A stretch of DNA of 5,555 nt from assembly GCA_012512705.1 (NCBI GenBank), contig JAAZDR010000160.1, positions 1-5,555 of the forward strand, read 5' to 3'. Positions 1-5,518 of this stretch are shown one piece after another (positions within the stretch are counted from its first letter, which is position 1; every line of letters begins with the position of its first letter). The position numbers and the translations under genes were made by a program. Origin of the DNA: Bacillota bacterium (GTDB taxonomy: Bacteria; Bacillota; Dethiobacteria; DTU022; JAAZDR01). The notes below the pieces were generated by a model, which searched no databases, was not told where the DNA came from, and saw nothing but the letters and a program-made list of their open reading frames with translations.

Positions 1-926
1 ACTTTATAGTTCTTGAAGACAGCGTTGAAATAGCTGCCGAAAAGAACGGCCGCATGCTTGATTTTAAAGCCACAAGAGAAGCAATACTCAAAAGTTTGCC
101 CCCCACAGGAGAAAAAACTCTTATTGCCGCTGTAATAAAAGAGATTCGCCCTCCTGTTACAAAGGATAAACTCCTCGAACTAGGGATTAACTCTTTAATG
201 GCTTCCTTCGAAACCTCATACAATCCTGCACAAACAGGTCGTGCTCACAATATTGCCCTCTCTGCCGCCTCCTTAAATGAAACTATTATCCTTCATGGTG
301 AGGAATTCTCTTTCCTTGAGAACATTGGTGAAATTTCACACGAATCTGGGTACCAAAGTGCACCGATTATAGTTAATAATAAGATTGTTGATGGTGTTGG
401 CGGTGGTGTTTGCCAAACATCATCTACTCTTTATAATGCTGCGCTTCTAGCTAACCTTGAAATAAGTGAAAGGCATAATCATAGTCTACGGGTTGCATAT
501 CTGCCAGCTGGGCTTGATGCAACTGTTACCCAAAATGGTCCGGATTTAAAATTTATAAACAATCGTGAACATGCTCTCTTATTAACAGCGGTGGCAGAAA
601 ATGGGCGCCTGGAAATTAAAATATTTGGACAAAAGATGAAAGAAAGGGTCCAAATTTCTACAAAAATTGTAAAGGAGTATGCCCTTCCAGCGAAATACAT
701 AGTTGATCCCCAATTAAAACCAGGAGAAACAGTAACTGTCCAAAATGGAATTAAAGGATATGAAGTTAGTGTTTGGAGGAACGTATTTTTAAATGGTGAA
801 CATTTACGAAGCGAAAACATCTCTTATGATCGCTATCGGGCGGTACCAGCCGTTTACCGTATTGCCCGGGAGGAGACAGTTAATCAACAGGCTGAGCATG
901 TTCGAGAGGCAGCTGCTGCTAATTAG
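1..926 (+). CDS. VanW-family cell-envelope protein with C-terminal G5-like domain (5' end outside window)
   Basis: This reading frame is open from nt 3 with no upstream stop, so the gene starts before the window; the ATG at 54 has no ribosome site and is probably an internal Met. Of 307 visible residues, the first ~45 look like the end of a YoaR-type N-terminal domain (NGRMLDFKATREAI). The VanW domain covers roughly residues 77-212 and carries the family signature GGGVCQTSSTLYNAA at about 133-147, followed by ERHNHS. Residues ~214-287 look like a G5 domain (PGETVTVQNGIKGYEVSV, then FLNGEHLRSE). VanW proteins are linked to the cell wall in Gram-positive bacteria and are named after a gene in some vancomycin-resistance clusters; their biochemical activity is not settled. 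By family it is probably anchored and extracytoplasmic, but the anchor is not visible. Nothing here indicates real vancomycin resistance. The family call is firm, the function is not. Confidence 0.9.
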   Translation, partial: FIVLEDSVEIAAEKNGRMLDFKATREAILKSLPPTGEKTLIAAVIKEIRPPVTKDKLLELGINSLMASFETSYNPAQTGRAHNIALSAASLNETIILHGEEFSFLENIGEISHESGYQSAPIIVNNKIVDGVGGGVCQTSSTLYNAALLANLEISERHNHSLRVAYLPAGLDATVTQNGPDLKFINNREHALLLTAVAENGRLEIKIFGQKMKERVQISTKIVKEYALPAKYIVDPQLKPGETVTVQNGIKGYEVSVWRNVFLNGEHLRSENISYDRYRAVPAVYRIAREETVNQQAEHVREAAAAN

Positions 927-1016
927 GTTCCAACAAACCCATTCCATTTAGGGTATAATTACACATTAATCCCTTAACAAAATATAAAAGGATATAAACT
1001 GTTAAGGGGGGCTTTA
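927..1016 (+). promoter_or_regulatory. Intergenic leader with candidate sigma-A -10 and an RBS-sequestering inverted repeat
   Basis: A perfect TATAAT lies at 954-959. The best -35 at normal distance is weak (CCAACA, 930-935, 18-bp spacer, 3 of 6 matches). Downstream, CCCTTAACA (971-979) is the exact complement of TGTTAAGGG (1000-1008), giving a 9-bp stem with a 20-nt loop. The right arm contains most of the AAGGGGGG ribosome site (1004-1011) of the DUF1657 gene at 1017, so the folded RNA would hide that site. The stem is seen directly; any control of translation is inference. No terminator is visible after the VanW gene, so read-through from upstream is also possible. Confidence 0.45.
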
Positions 1017-1277
1017 ATGACTGTCGGGCAAAAAGTGAAAACCACCCTGGCCAGCTTGAAAAGCTGCCAAGCGGATCTAGAGAGTTTCGCCCTAGAGACG
1101 CAAGACCAGAGTGCAAAACAGATGTTCAACCAATTTGCAGTTCAGACAAGGTCGATCATTGAGGGCCTCGAATCTCGCCTTAGCGAAATAGAACAGCAGG
1201 AACCTCAGTATAAGCAACATTATAATAGGAAAACCTCTCATATGAGAGGTTTTCCTATTATAATGGAGGTGCACTAG
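1017..1277 (+). CDS. DUF1657 family small helical protein with palindrome-encoded C-terminus
   Basis: This gene encodes 86 residues from an ATG preceded by AAGGGGGG at 1004-1011. Residues 1-66 match the DUF1657 pattern: MTVGQKVKTTLASLKSCQ, then ALETQDQSAKQMF, and a family-like end at EQQEPQYK. DUF1657 proteins are usually about 65-70 residues, soluble and helical, of unknown biochemical function. They often sit beside DUF421 and spoVA genes in spore formers, including the mobile spoVA operons tied to spore heat resistance. Here the frame runs on for about 20 residues: codons 68-83 (HYNRKTSHMRGFPIIM) are exactly a 48-bp palindrome, followed by EVH and TAG. The ancestral stop probably lay just after EPQYK, with the tail gained from the palindrome. 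The TAG ends one base before the TTG of the DUF421 gene, suggesting translational coupling. The family is confident; whether the tail matters is unknown. Confidence 0.85.
   Translation: MTVGQKVKTTLASLKSCQADLESFALETQDQSAKQMFNQFAVQTRSIIEGLESRLSEIEQQEPQYKQHYNRKTSHMRGFPIIMEVH
1218..1265. repeat. Perfect 48-bp palindrome (24-bp arms, no spacer) at the DUF1657/DUF421 junction
   Basis: Bases 1218-1241 are the exact reverse complement of 1242-1265, centred on CAT|ATG; symmetry breaks at 1217/1266. The arm runs CATTATAATAGG then AAAACCTCTCAT. As RNA it would form a very long, nearly loopless hairpin. No T-run follows, so it is not an ordinary intrinsic terminator. It is 16 codons long and in frame with the upstream gene, so both strands encode the same peptide in that register. 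Its last G is the first base of the GGAGGTG ribosome site of the next gene. TATAAT occurs in both arms on both strands, but no good -35 stands at the right distance. It could be a small palindromic mobile repeat, an RNase III site or a translational switch. Confidence 0.95.
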
Positions 1278-1281
1278 ATTG
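1265..1281 (+). promoter_or_regulatory. Ribosome binding site and TTG start of DUF421 gene, on the hairpin edge
   Basis: GGAGGTG (1265-1271) stands 7 nt before TTG (1279-1281). The site lies inside the last codons of the DUF1657 gene, whose TAG is at 1275-1277, and its first G closes the 48-bp palindrome. A ribosome finishing the upstream gene would open the hairpin and stop at this start, a layout that fits termination-reinitiation. This is inferred from geometry only. Confidence 0.7.
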
Positions 1282-2214
1282 TCTTTTTTTCAGAGCATCT
1301 TTCTCGGCTCCCCGGATCTTACGCTCTACGGCTTTTTAATTCGTTCAATCATAACTTATTTATTTTTATTAGCGATGGCCAGGCTAATGGGTCCATCTGA
1401 GATGGGGGAGATGACCACAATCGATTTTATTGCTGCCGTAACGATCGGCAGCATCGCCAGCAATGCGCTAGTAGAAAGCGAAGTCCATTTCCTTTCAAGC
1501 CTAATGAATATCGCCCTATGGAGCTCTTTAACAATTTTATTAAACATAGGCGGCTGTTATTTTCCAGGTATTCGTCGCATTGTAGTCGGTAGGCCTATCG
1601 TGCTGATTAGAAACGGTAAAGTACAGGAAAAAAACCTGTTTAAAGCAAAAATGAATTTTGACGATCTTTTGTCCTCTCTGCGCTTGGCGGGAGCACCGTT
1701 ATTAGATGAAATTGAGTATGCAATTCTTGAGCCCAAAGGTGAAGTCAGTGTCGTAAAAAAAGGTCAGAAAAGTGCTGTTACACCAGAAGACCTAAAAATT
1801 AAAGCGGAGTACCAAGGCATACCCAATATTTTAGTTTTAAATGGAAAGATCTCCAAAGATAACCTCAATAAACTAGGTCATTCAGAAGAATGGTTAAAGT
1901 TAAAATTAAAGAGTGCTGGTGTTGATAACTACAGGAATGTTGCTATTGCTCAATTGGATTCTAATGGAAACCTGTATATTGATCTCTATGATGATACTAA
2001 AGAAAGACCAGTAGAGCATACGAAAGCGGCTTTTATTGCCAATTTGCAGAAGATCGCCTCCGATCTAACCCTCTATTCACAGCAAAGTGAAGCCCAGCAG
2101 GCTAAAAATCTATATACAAAATATGCGCAACAGCTTGAAGAAATGCTTAAAGAGTTAAGGCCGCTTTTATTGAAAACGGAAGAATTGAATAAAAAGGATT
2201 TGGGGGATAGGTGA
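1279..2214 (+). CDS. DUF421 (YetF-type) membrane protein with DUF1657-like C-terminal tail
   Basis: The gene encodes 311 residues from a TTG start (GGAGGTG, 7-nt spacing). Three hydrophobic segments are visible at about residues 14-36, 46-65 and 70-95. They are followed by the DUF421 cytoplasmic region: GRPIVLIRNGKV at ~104-115, then FDDLLSSLRLAG (~127-138), EYAILEPKGEVSVVKK (~146-161) and a second half with NILVLNGKI (~183-191). YetF-type proteins are commonly about 220-240 residues. The extra part, residues ~248-298, aligns without gaps to the DUF1657 protein encoded just upstream, sharing A-x-L, DL, Q-x-AK and the helical spacing. The protein therefore looks like a DUF421-DUF1657 fusion. 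It probably sits in a membrane, plausibly the spore inner membrane judging by relatives in spoVA-type operons; its activity is unknown. It is tightly coupled to the DUF1657 gene, and the sirtuin frame starts 48 bp after its stop. Confidence 0.9.
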   Translation: MSFFQSIFLGSPDLTLYGFLIRSIITYLFLLAMARLMGPSEMGEMTTIDFIAAVTIGSIASNALVESEVHFLSSLMNIALWSSLTILLNIGGCYFPGIRRIVVGRPIVLIRNGKVQEKNLFKAKMNFDDLLSSLRLAGAPLLDEIEYAILEPKGEVSVVKKGQKSAVTPEDLKIKAEYQGIPNILVLNGKISKDNLNKLGHSEEWLKLKLKSAGVDNYRNVAIAQLDSNGNLYIDLYDDTKERPVEHTKAAFIANLQKIASDLTLYSQQSEAQQAKNLYTKYAQQLEEMLKELRPLLLKTEELNKKDLGDR

Positions 2215-2262
2215 AGAAGAATTTAAATTAGAGAAGCAAACCGATAAGGAGGGAAGACTCTT

Positions 2263-3036
2263 TTGCTGGGGAAAAAACTGAGAAAGCTTGCGGAAATGAT
2301 CGTCAACACCAAAGGTGTTTATGTCTTGACGGGAGCAGGTGTGAGTACCGAAAGCGGCATCCCTGATTTCCGCAGCCCGGGGGAAGGGCTCTGGGAAAAA
2401 ATAGATCCAATTAAATATACTACTGTTCAAGTTCTTCATGAAGATCCGGAACGGTTTTAACGGGTTGGATTTGTTAGTTTCCTAAAATTAAAGAAGGCAA
2501 AACCTAACCGCTCTCATTATGCTCTTGCTGTTTTAGAAAAACATGGCTATCTTCAAGGATTAATTACCCAGAATATAGATGGCTTGCATTCTTTAGCTGG
2601 TTCAAAAAACGTATGGGAGATCCATGGGCACCTGCGAAGCTGCCGTTGTCTGAATTGCGCCAAAGAACATCCTTGGGAAACACTTAGTGTGCAATTGGAA
2701 GAAGAACACATTCCACCGCTTTGTCCCCAATGTAAGGGTATGTTGCGGCCTAACGTAGTTCTTTTTGGGGATCCGATGCCTCATTTTTTCTTTGAACTAG
2801 AAAGAGAACTGCGAAAAAAATGTTCTTTATTAATCGTTATCGGAAGTAGTTTAGAAGTTTACCCGGCTGCAGGTCTCCCTCGCTATGCTGATGAATTGGT
2901 GATTATTAATAAGCAACCTACACCTTACGATCTAAATGCATGCCTTGTCTTTCATGAAAACTGTGGCGAAATATTAATTCATTTACTCGACACCCTAAAT
3001 ATTAGCTTAGAAAGGACAAATAATGGTTTTAATTAA
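2263..3036 (+). pseudogene. Sir2-family NAD-dependent protein deacylase, interrupted by one in-frame TAA
   Basis: The start is TTG with AAGGAGGG at 2246-2253 (9-nt spacing). The frame spans 257 codons, normal for a bacterial sirtuin, but codon 66 (2458-2460) is TAA. Both sides stay in one frame and carry the family motifs in order: GAGVSTESGIPDFRS (24-38), TQNIDGLH (102-109), catalytic His in IHGH (H121), zinc cysteines C129/C132 and C154/C157, RPNVVLFGD (162-170), GSSLEVYPA (194-202) and the NAD-site Asn in VIIN (216). The family reaction removes acyl groups from lysine using NAD+. The stop falls in PERF-stop-RVGF, where relatives such as Thermotoga Sir2 have an aromatic residue (PEEFYRF), so one TAC/TAT to TAA change explains it. 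The 65-residue product would lack the catalytic His, the zinc site and the TQNID motif. The downstream piece has no good start of its own. A recent inactivation or a base-call error is likely. Confidence 0.88.
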
Positions 3037-3352
3037 TGATTTTTTAAAACTAGATATTAGGGTAGGCACAGTACTTGAGGCTCACGACTTTCCGGAAGCG
3101 AGAAAACCGGCGTATAAACTAAAAATAGATTTTGGAGAAATAGGGATCAAAAAAAGCAGTGCGCAGATCACTGCTCTCTACAGTAAAGAAGAACTAGTTG
3201 AGAAACAAGTAGTTGCCGTTATTAACTTCCCTCCACGACAGATTGCCACATTTGTCTCCGAAGTCCTTGTACTAGGCGCAGTGGCCGCTGATGGTAAAGT
3301 GGTGCTCTTGCAGCCGGAGAGAAAATGCAACAACGGGGATAAAATAGCTTAA
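3023..3352 (+). CDS. csaA: CsaA-type tRNA-binding-domain chaperone
   Basis: This 109-residue protein is almost exactly the length of Bacillus subtilis CsaA. It consists of one tRNA-binding OB-fold, with family landmarks FLKLDIRVGTV (7-17), the EARKPAYKL region (25-33), KKSSAQIT (43-50), NFPPRQIA (68-75), SEVLVLG (79-85) and VVLLQP (93-98). CsaA is a cytoplasmic homodimer known in B. subtilis as a chaperone that binds unfolded preproteins and SecA; the fold is shared with the tRNA-binding domains of MetRS and PheRS. The ATG at 3023 has AAAGGA at 3011-3016 and lies inside the 3' end of the sirtuin frame, a 14-nt overlap. No separate promoter is evident, so csaA is probably read from the upstream transcript. 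Premature termination in the sirtuin could therefore lower its expression. The family call is strong; the chaperone role is by homology. Confidence 0.92.
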   Translation: MVLINDFLKLDIRVGTVLEAHDFPEARKPAYKLKIDFGEIGIKKSSAQITALYSKEELVEKQVVAVINFPPRQIATFVSEVLVLGAVAADGKVVLLQPERKCNNGDKIA

Positions 3353-3363
3353 CAGTATTTTTC

Positions 3364-3394
3364 TGGATTATTTTTAACTCAACCAAGCATACTA
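3364..3394 (+). promoter_or_regulatory. Candidate sigma-G (forespore) promoter for the small DUF1657 gene
   Basis: CATACTA at 3388-3394 matches the sigma-G -10 consensus completely. TGGATT at 3364-3369, 18 bp upstream, matches the TGAATA-type -35 at 4 of 6 positions. It lies 30 bp before the ATG of the gene at 3425, which has its own strong ribosome site and terminator. Forespore expression would fit the spore association of DUF1657 genes. The -35 is imperfect, so this is a moderate call. Confidence 0.45.
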
Positions 3395-3424
3395 AATGTA
3401 AAAGAAAAAGGTGGAGGTGAATAG

Positions 3425-3601
3425 ATGGAAACCCGCCAGCAGGTTGAAGAATCGATTAAATACTGTCGCCTATCGGCGAAGAATTTGCGCTCCGCAGCAC
3501 AAACTGTTCAGAATGCACAGGCAAAAAACGCTTTTGAAGAGTCGGCACGGAAGATAGAGGACTGTATCCAGCAGTGCCAGACAGCACTTAACCAGCTTTA
3601 A
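3425..3601 (+). CDS. Small DUF1657-like helical protein (58 aa)
   Basis: The gene runs from ATG 3425 to TAA 3599-3601, with GGAGGTG at 3413-3419 (5-nt spacing) and an in-frame TAG directly before the ATG that fixes the start. The protein begins METRQQVEESIKYCRLSAKN and is predicted to be fully helical, without a signal peptide or membrane segment. It shares the DUF1657 pattern with the gene at 1017: S-x-K-x-C near the start, L-x-S-x-A, Q-x-AK followed by F, then a second amphipathic helix ending in L. It is shorter than typical DUF1657 proteins and has three cysteines (residues 14, 47, 51). Its biochemical function is unknown. A sigma-G-like promoter and a terminator make it look like a single-gene unit, probably expressed late in sporulation. 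That it is a real gene is well supported; the family match is by eye. Confidence 0.8.
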   Translation: METRQQVEESIKYCRLSAKNLRSAAQTVQNAQAKNAFEESARKIEDCIQQCQTALNQL

Positions 3602-3607
3602 TTTTAC

Positions 3608-3640
3608 AGTGATCCGAGTAGAATCGGATCGCTTTCTCTT
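3608..3640 (+). terminator. Rho-independent terminator after the small DUF1657-like gene
   Basis: AGTGATCCGA (3608-3617) pairs with TCGGATCGCT (3624-3633) through a 10-bp stem including one G-U pair, with a 6-nt loop GTAGAA. A T-rich but interrupted tail (TTCTCTTTAATTT) follows. The stem begins 7 nt after the stop codon. It separates this gene from gltX. Confidence 0.75.
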
Positions 3641-3667
3641 TAATTTATCTTCTTTTTATGGTATATT
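3639..3667 (+). promoter_or_regulatory. Candidate sigma-A promoter of gltX with extended -10
   Basis: TATATT (3662-3667) is preceded by TGG (3659-3661), forming an extended -10. A weak -35, TTTAAT (3639-3644), lies 17 bp upstream. Transcription would start near 3674, leaving a leader of about 60 nt. That leader is too short for a T-box, and no T-box sequence of the GGGTGGTACCGCG type is seen. The leader ends in GAGGTGA (3721-3727), 7 nt before the TTG start. Confidence 0.45.
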
Positions 3668-3734
3668 ACAATATAGTTGTTTTATGGGATATATTTACAA
3701 CCTTAAGGTGAAGTGCAGAAGAGGTGAATAAAAT

Positions 3735-5210
3735 TTGGCCAAAGTTAGAGTACGATTTGCACCTAGCCCAACTGGCGATTTACATATTGGTGGGGCAAGG
3801 ACAGCTCTCTTCAATTGGCTTTTTGCCCGTAAAAAACAGGGAACATTTGTACTCCGTATTGATGATACTGATCTGGAGCGTTCAACTAGCAAATCATTGC
3901 AAGGGATACTCGACTCTTTAAACTGGCTGGGGCTCGATTGGGACGAAGGACCGCTAAAAGGAGGCGCTTTTGGCCCCTACTACCAATCTGAACGTCGGGA
4001 AATTTATCAAAAAGAGATCGAGCGTCTCCTTAAAAACGGAAAAGCTTACTACTGTTTTTGCTCAACAGAAGAGCTTGCTGCGGCCCGTGATGCAGCTAAA
4101 AAGGAAGGCAAATCTCATCTTTACAGCGGCCGCTGTCGTAACCTTACAGCTGAGCAATGCCAGCGATTTATAAAAGAGGGGAGAAAACCGGTTGTCAGAC
4201 TGCGTACGCCTAAGGAAGGACTAACAGTTGTTGAAGACCTTATCAGGGGAAAAGTTTCTTTTGAAAACAATTTGTTTGACGATTTCATTCTGCTTAAATC
4301 AAACAAATGGCCTACATACAACTTTGCTAGTGTAGTTGATGACTACCAGATGCAAATTTCACACGTGATCAGGGCAGAGGAACACCTCTCGAACACCCCA
4401 AAACAAATATTAATCGCTAGAGCTTTAGGTTATCCTTTGCCCGGGTTTGCTCATGTGCCGATGATTTTAGCCCCTGACCGCTCGAAATTAAGTAAACGTC
4501 ATGGGGCAATTTCAGTAGAAGAATTCAGGAAACAGGGCTACCTCCCGGAAGTGATGATAAACTACCTTGCTCTTCTTGGCTGGTCACCACCGGGGGAAGA
4601 GGAACTTTTCTCTATAGAGCAGATTATCGCTGATTTTTCCCTTGAGCAAATTTCGAAAACTGCTGCTATCTATGATCTAAAAAAACTAACTTGGATGAAT
4701 GGCCACTATCTACGAAAGAGCAGTCTTGAGAGAATTGTCCAGCTGTCTGTTCCTTATTTACAGGAAACAGGCTACATTTCTCGAAAGCCGGATGAAACGG
4801 AGCATAAAAAACTAAAGGCAATTATCAATGCTGTTCGCGAACGTGTTCGCACCCTAGCAGAAGTGGTTGATGCTGTAGAGTACTTCTATACTGATGGTTT
4901 TACCTACGAAGAAAAAGGGGTGCGGAAGGTTTTTCAAAAAGAAGGGGTAAGGGAACTCTTAATTGCTACTAAAAGTTATTTATCCACCCTGGAAAGGTTT
5001 GATGTGGAAAGTGTAGAGGCTGCTTACAGCCAGCTGAGGGAAAAGCTTGGTGTCTCGGCAGGGCGATTGATTCAAGCCACCCGCCTGGCGCTCACTGGCA
5101 GGACTCAAGGACCCGGGCTTTTTGAAATAATGGCCATCTTAGGCCAGGAAAAAACGCTACAAAGACTGGAACGCGCTATAACATATCTGAAGGAAGATGA
5201 AAATAAATAA
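3735..5210 (+). CDS. gltX: Glutamyl-tRNA synthetase
   Basis: This 491-residue class I aminoacyl-tRNA synthetase is full length for bacterial GluRS. It activates Glu with ATP and loads it onto tRNA-Glu in the cytoplasm. The catalytic Rossmann fold is clear: RFAPSPTGDLHIGGARTALF with the HIGH-type motif HIGG at 17-20, IDDTD at 42-46, and KLSKR at 251-255 as the KMSKS loop. C107, C109 and C134 fall where E. coli GluRS binds zinc, but the fourth ligand position is Asn136, so zinc binding is uncertain. The remainder (~300-491) is the helical anticodon-binding region. The TTG start has GAGGTGA 7 nt upstream and begins MAKVRVRFAPSPTG, as expected for the family. Firmicute GluRS is generally non-discriminating and also glutamylates tRNA-Gln; the adjacent tRNA-Gln gene fits that, but the residue that decides specificity was not identified by eye. 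No terminator separates gltX from the tRNA, so they may be partly co-transcribed. Confidence 0.97.
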   Translation: MAKVRVRFAPSPTGDLHIGGARTALFNWLFARKKQGTFVLRIDDTDLERSTSKSLQGILDSLNWLGLDWDEGPLKGGAFGPYYQSERREIYQKEIERLLKNGKAYYCFCSTEELAAARDAAKKEGKSHLYSGRCRNLTAEQCQRFIKEGRKPVVRLRTPKEGLTVVEDLIRGKVSFENNLFDDFILLKSNKWPTYNFASVVDDYQMQISHVIRAEEHLSNTPKQILIARALGYPLPGFAHVPMILAPDRSKLSKRHGAISVEEFRKQGYLPEVMINYLALLGWSPPGEEELFSIEQIIADFSLEQISKTAAIYDLKKLTWMNGHYLRKSSLERIVQLSVPYLQETGYISRKPDETEHKKLKAIINAVRERVRTLAEVVDAVEYFYTDGFTYEEKGVRKVFQKEGVRELLIATKSYLSTLERFDVESVEAAYSQLREKLGVSAGRLIQATRLALTGRTQGPGLFEIMAILGQEKTLQRLERAITYLKEDENK

Positions 5211-5226
5211 TTAACTATGTGTTTCC

Positions 5227-5256
5227 TTGACAGTGATGATCCGTTTTTGTTATAAT
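5227..5256 (+). promoter_or_regulatory. Strong sigma-A promoter of tRNA-Gln
   Basis: A perfect TTGACA (5227-5232) and a perfect TATAAT (5251-5256) are separated by 18 bp, and TGT directly before the -10 makes it an extended -10. Transcription should start near 5263, about 5 nt before the mature tRNA. It lies 16 bp after the gltX stop. Confidence 0.9.
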
Positions 5257-5267
5257 TTAAATTGCGC

Positions 5268-5341
5268 TGCGGGATGGTGTAGCGGTAACACGCATGACTC
5301 TGGATCATGAATCCCAGGTTCGATCCCTGGTCCCGCAGCCA
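5268..5341 (+). tRNA. tRNA-Gln (anticodon CTG)
   Basis: The 74-nt cloverleaf is complete and CCA is encoded. The acceptor stem is TGCGGGA/TCCCGCA, the D stem GTGT/ACAC, the anticodon stem CATGA/TCATG with loop CTCTGGA, the variable loop AATC, and the T arm CCAGG-TTCGATC-CCTGG. Positions 34-36 read CTG (5300-5302), which pairs with CAG codons. The U1-A72 pair and G73 agree with known Gln identity elements. A second isoacceptor (TTG) would be needed for CAA and must lie elsewhere. In Firmicutes this tRNA is usually charged with Glu by GluRS and then amidated by GatCAB. A dedicated promoter and terminator flank it. Confidence 0.97.
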
Positions 5342-5360
5342 GTTTAAAAGCATACAGAAT

Positions 5361-5391
5361 CCCCGTTGCCAAAAGGCTTACGGGGTTTTTT
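5361..5391 (+). terminator. Rho-independent terminator of tRNA-Gln
   Basis: CCCCGT (5361-5366) pairs with ACGGGG (5380-5385), and GCC/GGC (5368-5370 with 5375-5377) extends the stem past a small bulge around an AAAA loop. Six T residues (5386-5391) follow. It begins 20 nt after the tRNA CCA end. Confidence 0.93.
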
Positions 5392-5518
5392 GTTCTCTAT
5401 TGACTCCTTAAGAGGAGCAGCTGCTTCAATTCTAACTTTCTAACCAGCAACCTCCTTCCAGTAACGATCATAGTATGTAGAAAAGTATTGTTTTTAAGTC
5501 AGAGAAAGGAGATTAAAA
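5392..5518. other. Intergenic stretch upstream of the last gene
   Basis: No RNA gene is recognised here and no convincing promoter. Short symmetric elements are CTCCT-taag-AGGAG (5404-5417) and AGCAGCTGCT (5417-5426), both too small to interpret. CATAGTA (5469-5475) is one base off the sigma-G -10 and resembles sigma-K -10 boxes, but no matching -35 is present. Confidence 0.4.

Noticed and set aside
1..926. Vancomycin-resistance determinant
   Set aside because: VanW-domain proteins are widespread in Firmicutes without resistance, and no vanHAX or vanRS genes are present here.
1218..1265. Palindrome as an intrinsic terminator, or as a promoter through its TATAAT boxes
   Set aside because: No T-run follows either arm, and the sequence 17 bp before the TATAAT at 1259 (TCTCAT) is not a -35.
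1092..1274. Minus-strand frame sharing the peptide HYNRKTSHMRGFPIIM with the DUF1657 gene
   Set aside because: The shared peptide follows from the palindrome; there is no ribosome site or family match on that strand.
2584..3036. Separate gene for the C-terminal half of the sirtuin, starting at TTG 2584
   Set aside because: The TTG is the Leu of the conserved TQNIDGLH motif and has no ribosome site; the piece is the continuation of the interrupted sirtuin frame.
3668..3734. T-box or other riboswitch ahead of gltX
   Set aside because: The leader is only about 60 nt and lacks the T-box sequence and any terminator/antiterminator pair.
5469..5477. CATAGTATG as a sigma-G or sigma-K promoter of the last gene
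   Set aside because: The -10 is one mismatch from either consensus and no acceptable -35 lies at the required distance.
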